From NCBI GenBank assembly GCA_049322695.1, contig JBMORW010000026.1:25138-89137 (forward strand): a DNA stretch of 64,000 nucleotides. Direction: 5' to 3'. Origin of the DNA: CALGKJ01 sp049322695. GTDB taxonomy: Bacteria > Bacillota > Clostridia > Lutisporales > Lutisporaceae. The notes under the pieces are model-generated. The model made no database searches, was not told where the DNA came from, and saw only the letters and a program-made list of their open reading frames with translations. This document shows positions 17,390 through 24,375 of this stretch, piece after piece. Numbering within the stretch: position 1 is the stretch's first letter; every line of letters starts with the position of its first letter. A program made the position numbers and the translations under genes.

Positions 17390-17821
17390 TCATATTCCCA
17401 GCTGTGACATCTTCTCTGCCACATCCTCATAACTAATATTTGCATCATTGTTGAATTTATTCCATTCTTCAGTGCTCCACATTTCTATTCTTGTAGAAAC
17501 ACCAATTATAACAACATCTCTATCTATGTTTGCATATTGCTTTAAGCTTGTTGGTATCAAGGTTCTTCCCTGCTTATCTATTTCGCATTCATTGGCGCCC
17601 GCAAAGAAAATTCTTACGAAAGCTCTGGCATCCTTGTTAGTCATAGGGAGATTCTTCAGCTTTTCCTCCACTACGCCCCACTCCTTTAGGGAGTATATAA
17701 AGAGACAATTGTCCAGACCTTTAGTCATGACAAATTTATCTCCCAGCACATCTCTGAACTTCGCAGGCATTATAACTCTATTTTTAGGATCCAGCGTATG
17801 CTGGTACTCACCAATGAACAT
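17390..17821 (-). CDS. mraZ: Transcriptional regulator MraZ
   Basis: A 143-residue DNA-binding protein with two SpoVT/AbrB-like halves (MFIGEYQHTLDPKNRVIMPAKFR and the GANECEIDKQGRTLIPTSLK repeat). It is first gene of the dcw cluster and is known in other bacteria to bind repeats in its own promoter. Six matching repeats lie directly upstream here (17829-17888), so autoregulation of the whole operon is likely. Confidence 0.95.
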   Translation of the reverse strand: MFIGEYQHTLDPKNRVIMPAKFRDVLGDKFVMTKGLDNCLFIYSLKEWGVVEEKLKNLPMTNKDARAFVRIFFAGANECEIDKQGRTLIPTSLKQYANIDRDVVIIGVSTRIEMWSTEEWNKFNNDANISYEDVAEKMSQLGI

Positions 17822-17828
17822 ATTTACA

Positions 17829-17888
17829 CCACTTTTCCTACACCTTTATACCACTTCGATACCATTTCACTCCACTTTATACCACTTT
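17829..17888 (-). promoter_or_regulatory. MraZ operator: array of AAAGTGG-type boxes
   Basis: On the minus strand the boxes AAAGTGG (17888-17882), AAAGTGG (17878-17872), GAAATGG (17868-17862), GAAGTGG (17857-17851), a weaker AAAGGTG (about 17848-17842) and AAAGTGG (17835-17829) repeat every 10-11 bases up to the mraZ start. This spacing and sequence fit the MraZ-box arrays known in Mollicutes and Firmicutes. Confidence 0.8.
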
Positions 17889-17936
17889 ATGCTTAATTCT
17901 ATATATTTTTCAAAAATCCTTCTTGGTTTTCATTGG

Positions 17937-18086
17937 TTTACCAAAAAAAATAAGGAAAGCTTCCATTAAGGCCAGTACACTTAATGGAGCTATCCCTGCC
18001 ACGCATTGCGGGAAGCCGACTTATGAAGTATCAGACTTCCCTGTACAAATAAAAAATGGTACAAAAGACCTAGTCCCTGTACCATT
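17937..18086 (-). other. Cluster of three hairpins between spo0E-like gene and mraZ
   Basis: Reading the minus strand: hairpin 1 AATGGTACA...TGTACCATT then TTTTTATTT (18086-18051), a normal terminator for the spo0E-like gene; hairpin 2 GGGAAG...CTTCCC (about 18042-18010); hairpin 3 CCATTAAG-N9-CTTAATGG (about 17987-17963), followed by TTATTTTTTTT. Hairpins 2 and 3 may form a small structured RNA or an mraZ leader. No known riboswitch consensus was recognised. Confidence 0.45.
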
Positions 18087-18097
18087 AACAATTTAAA

Positions 18098-18244
18098 TCA
18101 AATTATATCCGAGAAAGTACTGTAATATTGATTTATAAGAATATCCAACTCAACACTCTTCTTATATATCTTGTCATAGCTTTCATTTTGAGATATCATA
18201 ACATGAAGCTGGTTCCTCAGAAGCTCAATCTGCTTTTGTAACAA
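18098..18244 (-). CDS. Spo0E-family aspartyl-phosphate phosphatase (short ORF)
   Basis: A 48-residue protein, too short for many gene finders. The translation has the Spo0E pattern: IELLRNQLHVMISQ, then YDKIYKKSVELDILINQYY, i.e. two antiparallel helices with the SxELD motif. Such proteins dephosphorylate the sporulation regulator Spo0A and so delay sporulation. The start is a TTG at 18244, behind GGGTGGGTGAT; a TGA stop precedes it in frame. A terminator follows it (18051-18086). It is probably monocistronic. Confidence 0.82.
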   Translation of the reverse strand: MLQKQIELLRNQLHVMISQNESYDKIYKKSVELDILINQYYSTFSDII

Positions 18245-18442
18245 ATTATATCACCCACCCAAAAATACTGCTAAAAATAAGCGTAATTATATATTATATA
18301 TACATACAATTTCCGTCAATATTTGTATATTATTGTAAAATGCGAAATACTGCCAAAAATCTATAATTTTGACAATTATTCACTATTTTTCACATGTTTT
18401 TAGATTATTAACGGAAATAACTGCTAAATTTGTTGTTTTTTG

Positions 18443-19207
18443 TTATTTGCTGTTATGCATTTTATCATCAGTCAATCTATTGCTTTTTATTCTTCTCAGG
18501 TATATAAATATCAGTACAAAAACAATTATTGTAATGAGGCTTACTAGCTGAGCAGTTCTCATGCCCAGGAACATCAGACTGTCAGTTCTCAGTCCTTCTA
18601 TAAAGAATCTTGCTGCAGAGTATAATATTCCGTATAGAAGAAATACTTCTCCGGCAGCTTTCTTTTTTCTGCGATAGTAAATCAAGAAAAAGAAAACTAA
18701 AAAATTCCACAGCGATTCATATAGAAAAGTAGGATGAACCTTTACGCCGTCAACCATAATCCCCCATGGAAGGTCTGTAGGAACTCCGTGTGCTTCACCG
18801 TTTATGAAGTTTCCCCATCTTCCTATTGCCTGGCCAATGATTATACTTGGTGCTGTTATATCAGCAACTTCCCTGAAGGATATTTTTTTCACTCTTGTAA
18901 ATATGTACCCTGTGACAACAGCGGCAATCAAGCCGCCATGAATCGCCAAACCTCCTCCGCGTATGTTGAATATCTGGAGCAAATCGTTACTATAATAGTT
19001 CCATTCAAATATTACATAATATAATCTGGCACCGACAACTGCCATCGGTATGCACCAAAGTGCCAAATCTATTATGATTTCAGGATTATATCCCTGTCTT
19101 TTTGCTTCTCTGTATGCCATAAGTATGCCTAAAAGCATACCCAATGAAATCAGTATTCCGTACCATCTTATGGAAATGCCGAATATCTCAAATGCTATTG
19201 GATCCAT
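18443..19207 (-). CDS. lgt: Prolipoprotein diacylglyceryl transferase
   Basis: A 254-residue membrane enzyme that attaches diacylglycerol to the lipobox Cys of lipoproteins. Seven hydrophobic helices; motifs GARLYYVIFEW, GGLAIHGGLIAA (catalytic His region), GRWGNFINGEAHG and the HPTFLYESLWN block. GGGAGG lies just before the ATG. A TTGACA-N18-TATAAT promoter is at 19260-19289. Its substrates in this window include the lipoproteins at 25372-26283 and 27226-28146. Confidence 0.95.
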   Translation of the reverse strand: MDPIAFEIFGISIRWYGILISLGMLLGILMAYREAKRQGYNPEIIIDLALWCIPMAVVGARLYYVIFEWNYYSNDLLQIFNIRGGGLAIHGGLIAAVVTGYIFTRVKKISFREVADITAPSIIIGQAIGRWGNFINGEAHGVPTDLPWGIMVDGVKVHPTFLYESLWNFLVFFFLIYYRRKKKAAGEVFLLYGILYSAARFFIEGLRTDSLMFLGMRTAQLVSLITIIVFVLIFIYLRRIKSNRLTDDKMHNSK

Positions 19208-19259
19208 ATAATACCTCCCGAATACGTATTATCCATATTTACATTGTCTTCCTGTTTGA

Positions 19260-19289
19260 TTATAATTATTTTCAACATCAACTGTCAAG
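19260..19289 (-). promoter_or_regulatory. Sigma-A promoter for lgt
   Basis: Minus strand TTGACA (19289-19284), 18-base spacer, TATAAT (19265-19260), about 55 bases before the lgt start. Confidence 0.8.
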
Positions 19290-19365
19290 TTTATTCAGAA
19301 GGCGTTGGCGAGAACGAACCTTAAAGACCTTATTTGATTGAGTCCGTTCTCAATTAATGCAGCTT

Positions 19366-20193
19366 TCACTCAATACCTTTTATATCTACCTTTGCTTCTG
19401 TTATTTCCATTATAGATGAAAAATCCTTTTTCTGCATATAATCATCATAGGCAAGATAAAGCGCCCATATAATATTCCACAAATCCCCATCAGCACTGAC
19501 TACGTTCAAGCCGATGTCATTCAGTGCTTCCTTCCTGTTTATGCAGTAGCCATGAGAAAAATATCTCTCGGTCATTATCTTTGTGACAGCCTTGGCTCTT
19601 TCTTTATTGTTCTTAAACATGTTTTTTGCCAGCAGAGCTTCCGCATACTGATAGGATGCCTTTATTGATTTTTCATAATCTCCGATTATCCAAGGATCCA
19701 GCTTGTTGATAATAGTATTGAAAAGTGATGATGTAATGTCCGGATTAGCACTTGCCGTTATCCTTTCCTCCATGTAATCCACACAAAGTCTTATGGCTTG
19801 CACGGGAACCCATAAATCATTATACAGAGGATGCTTTACAAGAGGGTCTATGGGTCCTAGCTCCGAAGTGGGTCCCATTATTATTTCGTCTGCTCCGATA
19901 GCTATCATAGTAGCTGCACTTTTAGCGACAAATGGAATAATCACGCCGAAATAGTCGCAGAACTCTCTAATCATATTAACTATCTTGTATGGAGTATCAA
20001 CAGCGCCGCCATAGCTGTTAAGAAAAAGATCTATTCTTTTAGTCTTCCCGATACTGCATAATTGCTTATACAGCGGTACCAATACATAATCATCCATGGG
20101 AAAAAAAGACATGTAGCAAATCACCCTGGTATCAAGGGCATTTTCTATGTTTTTTATCAAGCTGATGCGCTTTTTATTTGATACATTTATCAT
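19366..20193 (-). CDS. ClpP-class SDH serine protease-like protein
   Basis: A 275-residue protein of the SDH (serine dehydrogenase proteinase, ClpP/SppA-like crotonase-fold) family. Motifs: RIDLFLNSYGGAVDTPYKIVNMIR and the nucleophile region IPFVAKSAATMIAIGADEIIMGPTSELGPIDP, where the Ser of AKSAAT is the expected catalytic residue. There is no signal peptide or membrane helix, so it is probably cytoplasmic or peripheral. The ATG at 20193 is taken as start (GAGAGGGG upstream). The substrate is unknown. A 10-bp stem with a 22-base loop lies just downstream (about 19307-19348) but without a U-tract. Confidence 0.8.
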   Translation of the reverse strand: MINVSNKKRISLIKNIENALDTRVICYMSFFPMDDYVLVPLYKQLCSIGKTKRIDLFLNSYGGAVDTPYKIVNMIREFCDYFGVIIPFVAKSAATMIAIGADEIIMGPTSELGPIDPLVKHPLYNDLWVPVQAIRLCVDYMEERITASANPDITSSLFNTIINKLDPWIIGDYEKSIKASYQYAEALLAKNMFKNNKERAKAVTKIMTERYFSHGYCINRKEALNDIGLNVVSADGDLWNIIWALYLAYDDYMQKKDFSSIMEITEAKVDIKGIE

Positions 20194-20332
20194 GATAGGA
20201 CCCCTCTCATACAAAGTAACCACTGGTATATGGAATGTCATAACCATAAGCGGGTTTCCATATCAGCAATTTCTAATAAATATAATATGTAGGGGCAACT
20301 TTTATAGTGATGCTTTAATTTGCTTAAACAAG

Positions 20333-20370
20333 CAAAAAAAGTGCATTTCCATAAAAGTGGAAATGCACTC
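20333..20370 (-). terminator. Terminator after deoC
   Basis: Minus-strand hairpin AGTGCATTTCCA-N6-TGGAAATGCACT followed by seven T. Confidence 0.95.
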
Positions 20371-20384
20371 GTTTCAGTTGTATT

Positions 20385-21047
20385 TTATTCCGTCATTTCG
20401 TTCAAAATGCTTATTGAAGCACTTGCACCTATTCTTGTCGCTCCTGCTTCAATCATTTTCATTGCCGTTGCCAGATCTCTTACACCACCTGAAGCCTTAA
20501 CTCCAAGCTCTTCCCCTACTGTCTTTCTCATAAGAGCTATATCTTCAGCCTTTGCTCCTGCAGTGGAGAAGCCTGTTGATGTCTTCACATAATCGGCTCC
20601 AGCCTTCTTGGATAACTCACATGCCTTGATCTTTTCTTCGTCAGTCAGCAGACATGTTTCAATAATCACCTTCAAAAGTGCCTTATCCTTGCACGCATCC
20701 ACAACAGCCTTTATGTCTCTTTCAACAAGCTCAAGATTGCCGGACTTCAATGCACCGATGTTGATAACCATGTCAACCTCTGTGGCACCCTGTTCTATAG
20801 CCTTTGCAGCTTCAAAGGCTTTTACCTCAGGTATTGTTGCACCCAGCGGGAAGCCTACCACAGTACATACCTTTACTTCAGAATCCTTTAGGTATGAGTA
20901 AGCTAGCTCAACATAGCTCGGGTTTACACATACGGAAGCAAACTTGTACTCAAGTGCCTCCTTACATAATTTTGTTACATCATTTGCTGTTGCTTCAGGC
21001 TTCAGAACCGTATGGTCAATATATACGGCCAGTGTTTTCTTGTCCAT
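20385..21047 (-). CDS. deoC: Deoxyribose-phosphate aldolase
   Basis: A 220-residue class I aldolase that cleaves 2-deoxyribose-5-phosphate to glyceraldehyde-3-phosphate and acetaldehyde. Motifs: IDHTVLKPEAT, CTVVGFPLGA, LLKVIIETCLLTDEE (Schiff-base Lys region KVIIET), and the KTSTGFS lysine motif near residue 155. It is the last gene of scfB-pduL-deoC, 20 bases after pduL; a strong terminator follows. The neighbouring PduL could take the acetyl-CoA formed from acetaldehyde to acetyl phosphate. Confidence 0.95.
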   Translation of the reverse strand: MDKKTLAVYIDHTVLKPEATANDVTKLCKEALEYKFASVCVNPSYVELAYSYLKDSEVKVCTVVGFPLGATIPEVKAFEAAKAIEQGATEVDMVINIGALKSGNLELVERDIKAVVDACKDKALLKVIIETCLLTDEEKIKACELSKKAGADYVKTSTGFSTAGAKAEDIALMRKTVGEELGVKASGGVRDLATAMKMIEAGATRIGASASISILNEMTE

Positions 21048-21067
21048 TCATATTCCTCCAATCAAAA

Positions 21068-21640
21068 CTATATTATTATTTCACCTAAGGCTCCGTTCTT
21101 GATGCCTGCTGCATTGCCTTCTTCAATATCAATATGCATATCAAGCGCATATTCAGGATGTACTCTGATAACAACATTTTCAAATACAAGTGCTCTCTCG
21201 TCACCGACCTTGACCTTTACTATATCTCGGTCCTTTACTCCGAACTTCGGCGCATCATCTGTGTGCATATGTATATGTCTTGCTGCAACCATTACGCCCT
21301 TGTCCAGCTGAACTTGCCCCCTGGGTCCTACTATAGTACAACCCGGAGTTCCATCCATCTTGCCTGAAGGCCTTACAACTGCATCAACTCCTAGTGTTCT
21401 TGCATCAAATACTGAAATCTCTATTTGAGTTTCAGGTCTTACAGGACCAAGTATTCTAACACCCTTTATCGTGCCCTTTGGTCCTATCATATCAATCTTT
21501 TCCTCACAGGCATATTGTCCCGGTTGGGATAAATCCTTCATTACAGTCAACGCATGCCCTTCACCGAATAATATTTCCAAATGCTCCTTCGAAATGTGAG
21601 CGTGTCTGTTTGATAAGCTTACTGGTACCATTTTTTCCAT
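21068..21640 (-). CDS. pduL: PduL-type phosphate acyltransferase
   Basis: A 190-residue phosphotransacylase that interconverts acyl-CoA and acyl phosphate. The two PduL domains are visible: SLSNRHAHISKEHLEILFG and VMVAARHIHMHTDDAPKFG, whose His residues bind zinc. The length and the lack of an N-terminal encapsulation peptide mean it need not belong to a microcompartment. AGGAGG precedes the ATG. It is co-transcribed with scfB (28-base gap) and deoC (20-base gap). Confidence 0.9.
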   Translation of the reverse strand: MEKMVPVSLSNRHAHISKEHLEILFGEGHALTVMKDLSQPGQYACEEKIDMIGPKGTIKGVRILGPVRPETQIEISVFDARTLGVDAVVRPSGKMDGTPGCTIVGPRGQVQLDKGVMVAARHIHMHTDDAPKFGVKDRDIVKVKVGDERALVFENVVIRVHPEYALDMHIDIEEGNAAGIKNGALGEIII

Positions 21641-21668
21641 TTTATTTTCCTCCTAATAAGTTTAAAAA

Positions 21669-23027
21669 TTAAATGCTATGCTTTAGGTGCTCATAGACCT
21701 TAAGCATAATTGCACATTCTATTCTCTTTCTCTGAAGCTTGCATTCCATATCGTAAGGCTTTTTCAGATCCTCGTTGAAGGCTACTGCGTTGGCCTGACA
21801 GCCGCCACTGCAGTAAAATTTAGCCCAGCAGTCCTTGCAGCCTTCCTTATGATAAACCGTATTATTTGAAAAAGCCATTTGAAGCTCTTTATTCTTTATA
21901 CCTTCAAATACATTTCCCATAAGATATCCCTGCTTGCCAACAAACTGATGACAGGGATACAGCTCTCCGTCCGGAGTGACAGCGAAATATTCAACGCCTG
22001 CACCGCACGAAGACACCCTTTTGTATACACATGGGCCTCCATCCAAGTCCATGAGGAAATGATAATACCTGAAGCCTTTTCCTGCTTCGGAATATTCTAT
22101 GTACCTTCTGGAAAGCTCTTCATACTGTTCATGGATTTTGCCGATATGCTCTTCCTTCAGTGCATAATTTTCATCAGCTTCCGCAACCACAGGCTCTATT
22201 GATATCTCCTTGAAGCCCTGCTCTGCAAGAAACAGCACATCCTCACAAAAATCAAGATTATAAGCCGTAAATGTTCCCCTTATATAATAACTCTTATCTT
22301 CTCTTTTAGCCACAAAATCTTTTATTTTTGGCATTATTTCATCAAAGGTGCCGGATTCATCCTGAAACCTTCTCATATTATCGTTGACTTCTTTTCTGCC
22401 GTCTATACTAAGCACTACATTGTCCATGTTTTCATTCAAAAAACCAATTACTGCATCATCTAAGAGTGTAGCATTTGTAGTAATTGTAAAGCCTATTCTT
22501 TTTCCATATTCTTTTTGTATTTCGCGGCCGTACTCAACTGCAGCCTTTACTACATCAAAATTCAAAAGAGGCTCTCCGCCAAAAAAATCTACTTCTAAAC
22601 GCTTTCTGTTTCCGGAGGATTCCAGCAGAAAATCTATTGCCTTTTTAGCAATCTCCGCAGGCATCAGCTTCCTTCCGCCATGATAATCCCCTGCAGAAGC
22701 AAAGCAATATCCGCATCTGATATTGCAATCATGTGCAATGTTCAGACATAATGCCTTTGTATGATAATCTCTCTCTTCGTTTAGCACCTTATCCATATAT
22801 CCATCAGTTGAAAACAGCTGTCCCTGTTTTTCAAGCTGCTTCAACTCTTCATATGCCTCTTTTATTGCTGTTTTATCATATTTATGTAGTAGACTGCTGC
22901 ATATTTCATCAAAATCCTTGTCATACAGCTCAAGAATATCATAAGATATGTCATCAACTGCATGTACAGTGCCGCTGTGAACATCAATGACAATCTTCAA
23001 CCCGTTCAATTCATATTTATGTATCAA
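21669..23027 (-). CDS. scfB: Radical SAM/SPASM SCIFF-peptide maturase
   Basis: A 452-residue radical SAM enzyme resembling the thioether-forming maturase of SCIFF peptides (ScfB/CteB). Order: N-terminal RiPP-recognition region (IHKYELNGLKIVIDVHSGTVHAVDD), radical SAM core with CNIRCGYC (CxxxCxxC) at about residue 105, GNRKRLEVDFFGGEPLLNFD, and a C-terminal SPASM domain with CGAGVEYFAVTPDGELYPCHQF and CKDCWAKFYCSGGC. Start set at TTG 23027 (GCGGGGGAT upstream) because the protein then begins IHKYELNG as in family members; the longer ATG frame begins at 23060. A TTGACA-N17-TAGAAT promoter lies at 23062-23090. The usual adjacent precursor gene is missing. Confidence 0.88.
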   Translation of the reverse strand: MIHKYELNGLKIVIDVHSGTVHAVDDISYDILELYDKDFDEICSSLLHKYDKTAIKEAYEELKQLEKQGQLFSTDGYMDKVLNEERDYHTKALCLNIAHDCNIRCGYCFASAGDYHGGRKLMPAEIAKKAIDFLLESSGNRKRLEVDFFGGEPLLNFDVVKAAVEYGREIQKEYGKRIGFTITTNATLLDDAVIGFLNENMDNVVLSIDGRKEVNDNMRRFQDESGTFDEIMPKIKDFVAKREDKSYYIRGTFTAYNLDFCEDVLFLAEQGFKEISIEPVVAEADENYALKEEHIGKIHEQYEELSRRYIEYSEAGKGFRYYHFLMDLDGGPCVYKRVSSCGAGVEYFAVTPDGELYPCHQFVGKQGYLMGNVFEGIKNKELQMAFSNNTVYHKEGCKDCWAKFYCSGGCQANAVAFNEDLKKPYDMECKLQRKRIECAIMLKVYEHLKHSI

Positions 23028-23061
23028 TTTTTTATCCCCCGCAAGGCAAATTTCAATCATT

Positions 23062-23090
23062 ATTCTATATTAATTTGTCAGCACTGTCAA
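23062..23090 (-). promoter_or_regulatory. Sigma-A promoter for scfB-pduL-deoC
   Basis: Minus strand TTGACA (23090-23085), 17-base spacer, TAGAAT (23067-23062). Its expected start site is about 28 bases before the TTG start at 23027, which supports that start. Confidence 0.75.
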
Positions 23091-23160
23091 ATTTAAAGTA
23101 TAAAGGATTCTCTGCACAGATTATTCCTGCATCTTCAAACATATCAAGGTTTTTGCATAG

Positions 23161-23197
23161 AAAAACCGGTGCTCAGCAATAAATGCTTCGGCACCGG
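23161..23197 (-). terminator. Terminator after the DUF1858 gene
   Basis: Minus-strand hairpin CCGGTGC...GCACCGG followed by TTTTTC. Confidence 0.85.
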
Positions 23198-23207
23198 CAT
23201 AACCTTT

Positions 23208-23402
23208 TTATTGTTCTTCAGCTTCATTTAATCTATTAACAAGTTGGTCGGGATTCAACCTATATCTGAGAGCAGCCTGCTCTACCGTCATATACAGAGC
23301 TCCGCCTCAGCCAAAGCACTTGATCCCGTTCTCCTTGAACACTCTTTCGAGCTCGGGGTGCTTGTATAATATGTCATCAATGACCATATTCTTATTAATC
23401 AT
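23208..23402 (-). CDS. DUF1858 redox protein with in-frame UGA: candidate selenoprotein
   Basis: A 64-codon gene with GAGGTGAT before ATG 23402 and TAA at 23208. The frame is continuous except for a TGA at codon 32 (23309-23307). The residues read IDDILYKHPELERVFKENGIKCFG-U-GGALYM, then VEQAALRYRLNPDQLVNRLN. This is the DUF1858 fold, whose hallmark is a CxGC pair; the UGA stands exactly at the second Cys, so selenocysteine (CFGU) is the natural reading. Homology continues normally after the UGA. A hairpin at 23269-23283 could be the SECIS. Role: probably thiol or sulfur redox chemistry, next to a thioredoxin-reductase-like flavoprotein. The alternative, a simple nonsense pseudogene, is less likely. 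Confidence 0.82.
23269..23283 (-). other. Candidate bacterial SECIS hairpin
   Basis: On the mRNA AGAGCA-GGC-UGCUCU, a six-base-pair stem with a GGC loop, begins its loop 30 nucleotides after the UGA at 23307-23309. As I recall them, bacterial SECIS models ask for a stem-loop with a G in the first two loop positions within roughly 16-37 nucleotides of the UGA; this fits. A competing stem GCUCU/AGAGC closer to the UGA also exists. Confidence 0.5.
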
Positions 23403-23447
23403 ACTATCACCTCTTATTTATTATATGCATAGCAACAATCAAATACA

Positions 23448-23462
23448 TACCCTTACGGGGTA
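23448..23462. promoter_or_regulatory. CsoR-family-like operator in the DUF1858 leader
   Basis: Perfect inverted repeat TACCC-TTACG-GGGTA, just downstream of the expected transcription start. This is the type of site (TACCC...GGGTA) bound by CsoR/CstR-family repressors that sense copper or reactive sulfur. No such regulator gene is in the window. Confidence 0.55.
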
Positions 23463-23478
23463 GGTGTTGTCTGTTTAT

Positions 23479-23507
23479 ATTATAGAATTTATAGAAAAGA
23501 TTGTCAA
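23479..23507 (-). promoter_or_regulatory. Consensus sigma-A promoter for the DUF1858 selenoprotein candidate
   Basis: Minus strand TTGACA (23507-23502), exactly 17 bases, TATAAT (23484-23479): a perfect consensus promoter located just after the flavoprotein stop codon. A strong promoter is hard to reconcile with a dead gene. Confidence 0.85.
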
Positions 23508-23514
23508 TCATTGT

Positions 23515-24372
23515 TTATTCAGTTTTCGAATCCAAATATTTAACTGCACTTAGCGCAGCAACATTACCCTCTCCTACAGCCTTAGCTATCTGGTAGGGCT
23601 TACCTGTGCAGTCGCCGCAGGCAAATACACCCGGAATACTGGTAGCCATGTTCCTGTCAACCTTTATGGAGCCTTCCTCAAGCTCTAAGCCTTCTATAAG
23701 CTGATTCACCGGCAGCACATTTCTTATTATGAATACTGCATCGAGCTTTATTTCTCTTTTATCGGTTTTCAAAGCAGCTATCTTATTTCCATCCCCGAGT
23801 ATACCTGACACCTTCTCATTAACCAGCTTAATTTTATCATTAAGGTGCGGCTCCTTTTTATATGTTGGGATGTAATATACCTCTGAGCATATTTCAGAGA
23901 GATAGCGTGCTTCCTCTTCCCCTTCCTCATTTTCAGATATGATTGCCACGGACTTGTTTTTATAAAGGGGGCCGTCGCAGGTTGCGCAATAACCTACTCC
24001 TTTACCGAGATACTCCCTCTCTCCTTCGATATACTTATACTTTGCATGGCCTGTAGCTATAATAATACTCCTTGCATCGTAGAACTCATTGCCGGCATTA
24101 AGTGCAAAATAGTCACCCATATTCAGAATGTTATATACCTTATTTGTCTTAAGCTCAACTCCCATTTCAGCCGCATGCCTCTTATAGGCTTCCAAAAGCT
24201 CTGTTCCGTTAATACCCGGCATTCCGGGATAATTGTCGATCTGTGGTGCTCTCATAAGACCTGTGACCTTTTCACTGCCTGCAAGCACTAAAAAATTCTT
24301 GTTTCTGATTTTAAGATTAAGGGAAGCTGATAATGCAGCAGGTCCGCCGCCGATAACTATAACATCCATCAT
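23515..24372 (-). CDS. Thioredoxin-reductase-like flavoprotein lacking the NADPH motif
   Basis: A 285-residue FAD protein. It has the N-terminal dinucleotide fold IGGGPAALSASLNL, the redox-active CATC (residues 129-132), a GHAKYKYIEGE block and the C-terminal FAD motif GVFACGDC. It is shorter than usual TrxB (about 310). The second Rossmann motif is degenerate: where TrxB has a GGGxSA glycine loop and an HRR NADPH-phosphate clamp, this protein has IISENEEGEEEARYL and IPTYKKE. This resembles the pyridine-nucleotide-independent, ferredoxin-linked thioredoxin reductases (FFTR) known in clostridia, or the related DDOR group. It starts three bases after the CPBP protease gene. The adjacent selenoprotein candidate is a possible partner. 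Confidence 0.85.
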   Translation of the reverse strand: MMDVIVIGGGPAALSASLNLKIRNKNFLVLAGSEKVTGLMRAPQIDNYPGMPGINGTELLEAYKRHAAEMGVELKTNKVYNILNMGDYFALNAGNEFYDARSIIIATGHAKYKYIEGEREYLGKGVGYCATCDGPLYKNKSVAIISENEEGEEEARYLSEICSEVYYIPTYKKEPHLNDKIKLVNEKVSGILGDGNKIAALKTDKREIKLDAVFIIRNVLPVNQLIEGLELEEGSIKVDRNMATSIPGVFACGDCTGKPYQIAKAVGEGNVAALSAVKYLDSKTE

Positions 24373-24375
24373 ATG

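Noticed and set aside
23067..23160. Short frame just upstream of scfB (about 25 residues) as a possible SCIFF peptide
   Set aside because: It has one Cys only, no ribosome binding site, and covers the scfB promoter.
23307..23309. UGA in the DUF1858 gene as a simple nonsense mutation
   Set aside because: Kept only as an alternative: position at the redox Cys, intact downstream frame, perfect promoter and a SECIS-like hairpin argue for selenocysteine.
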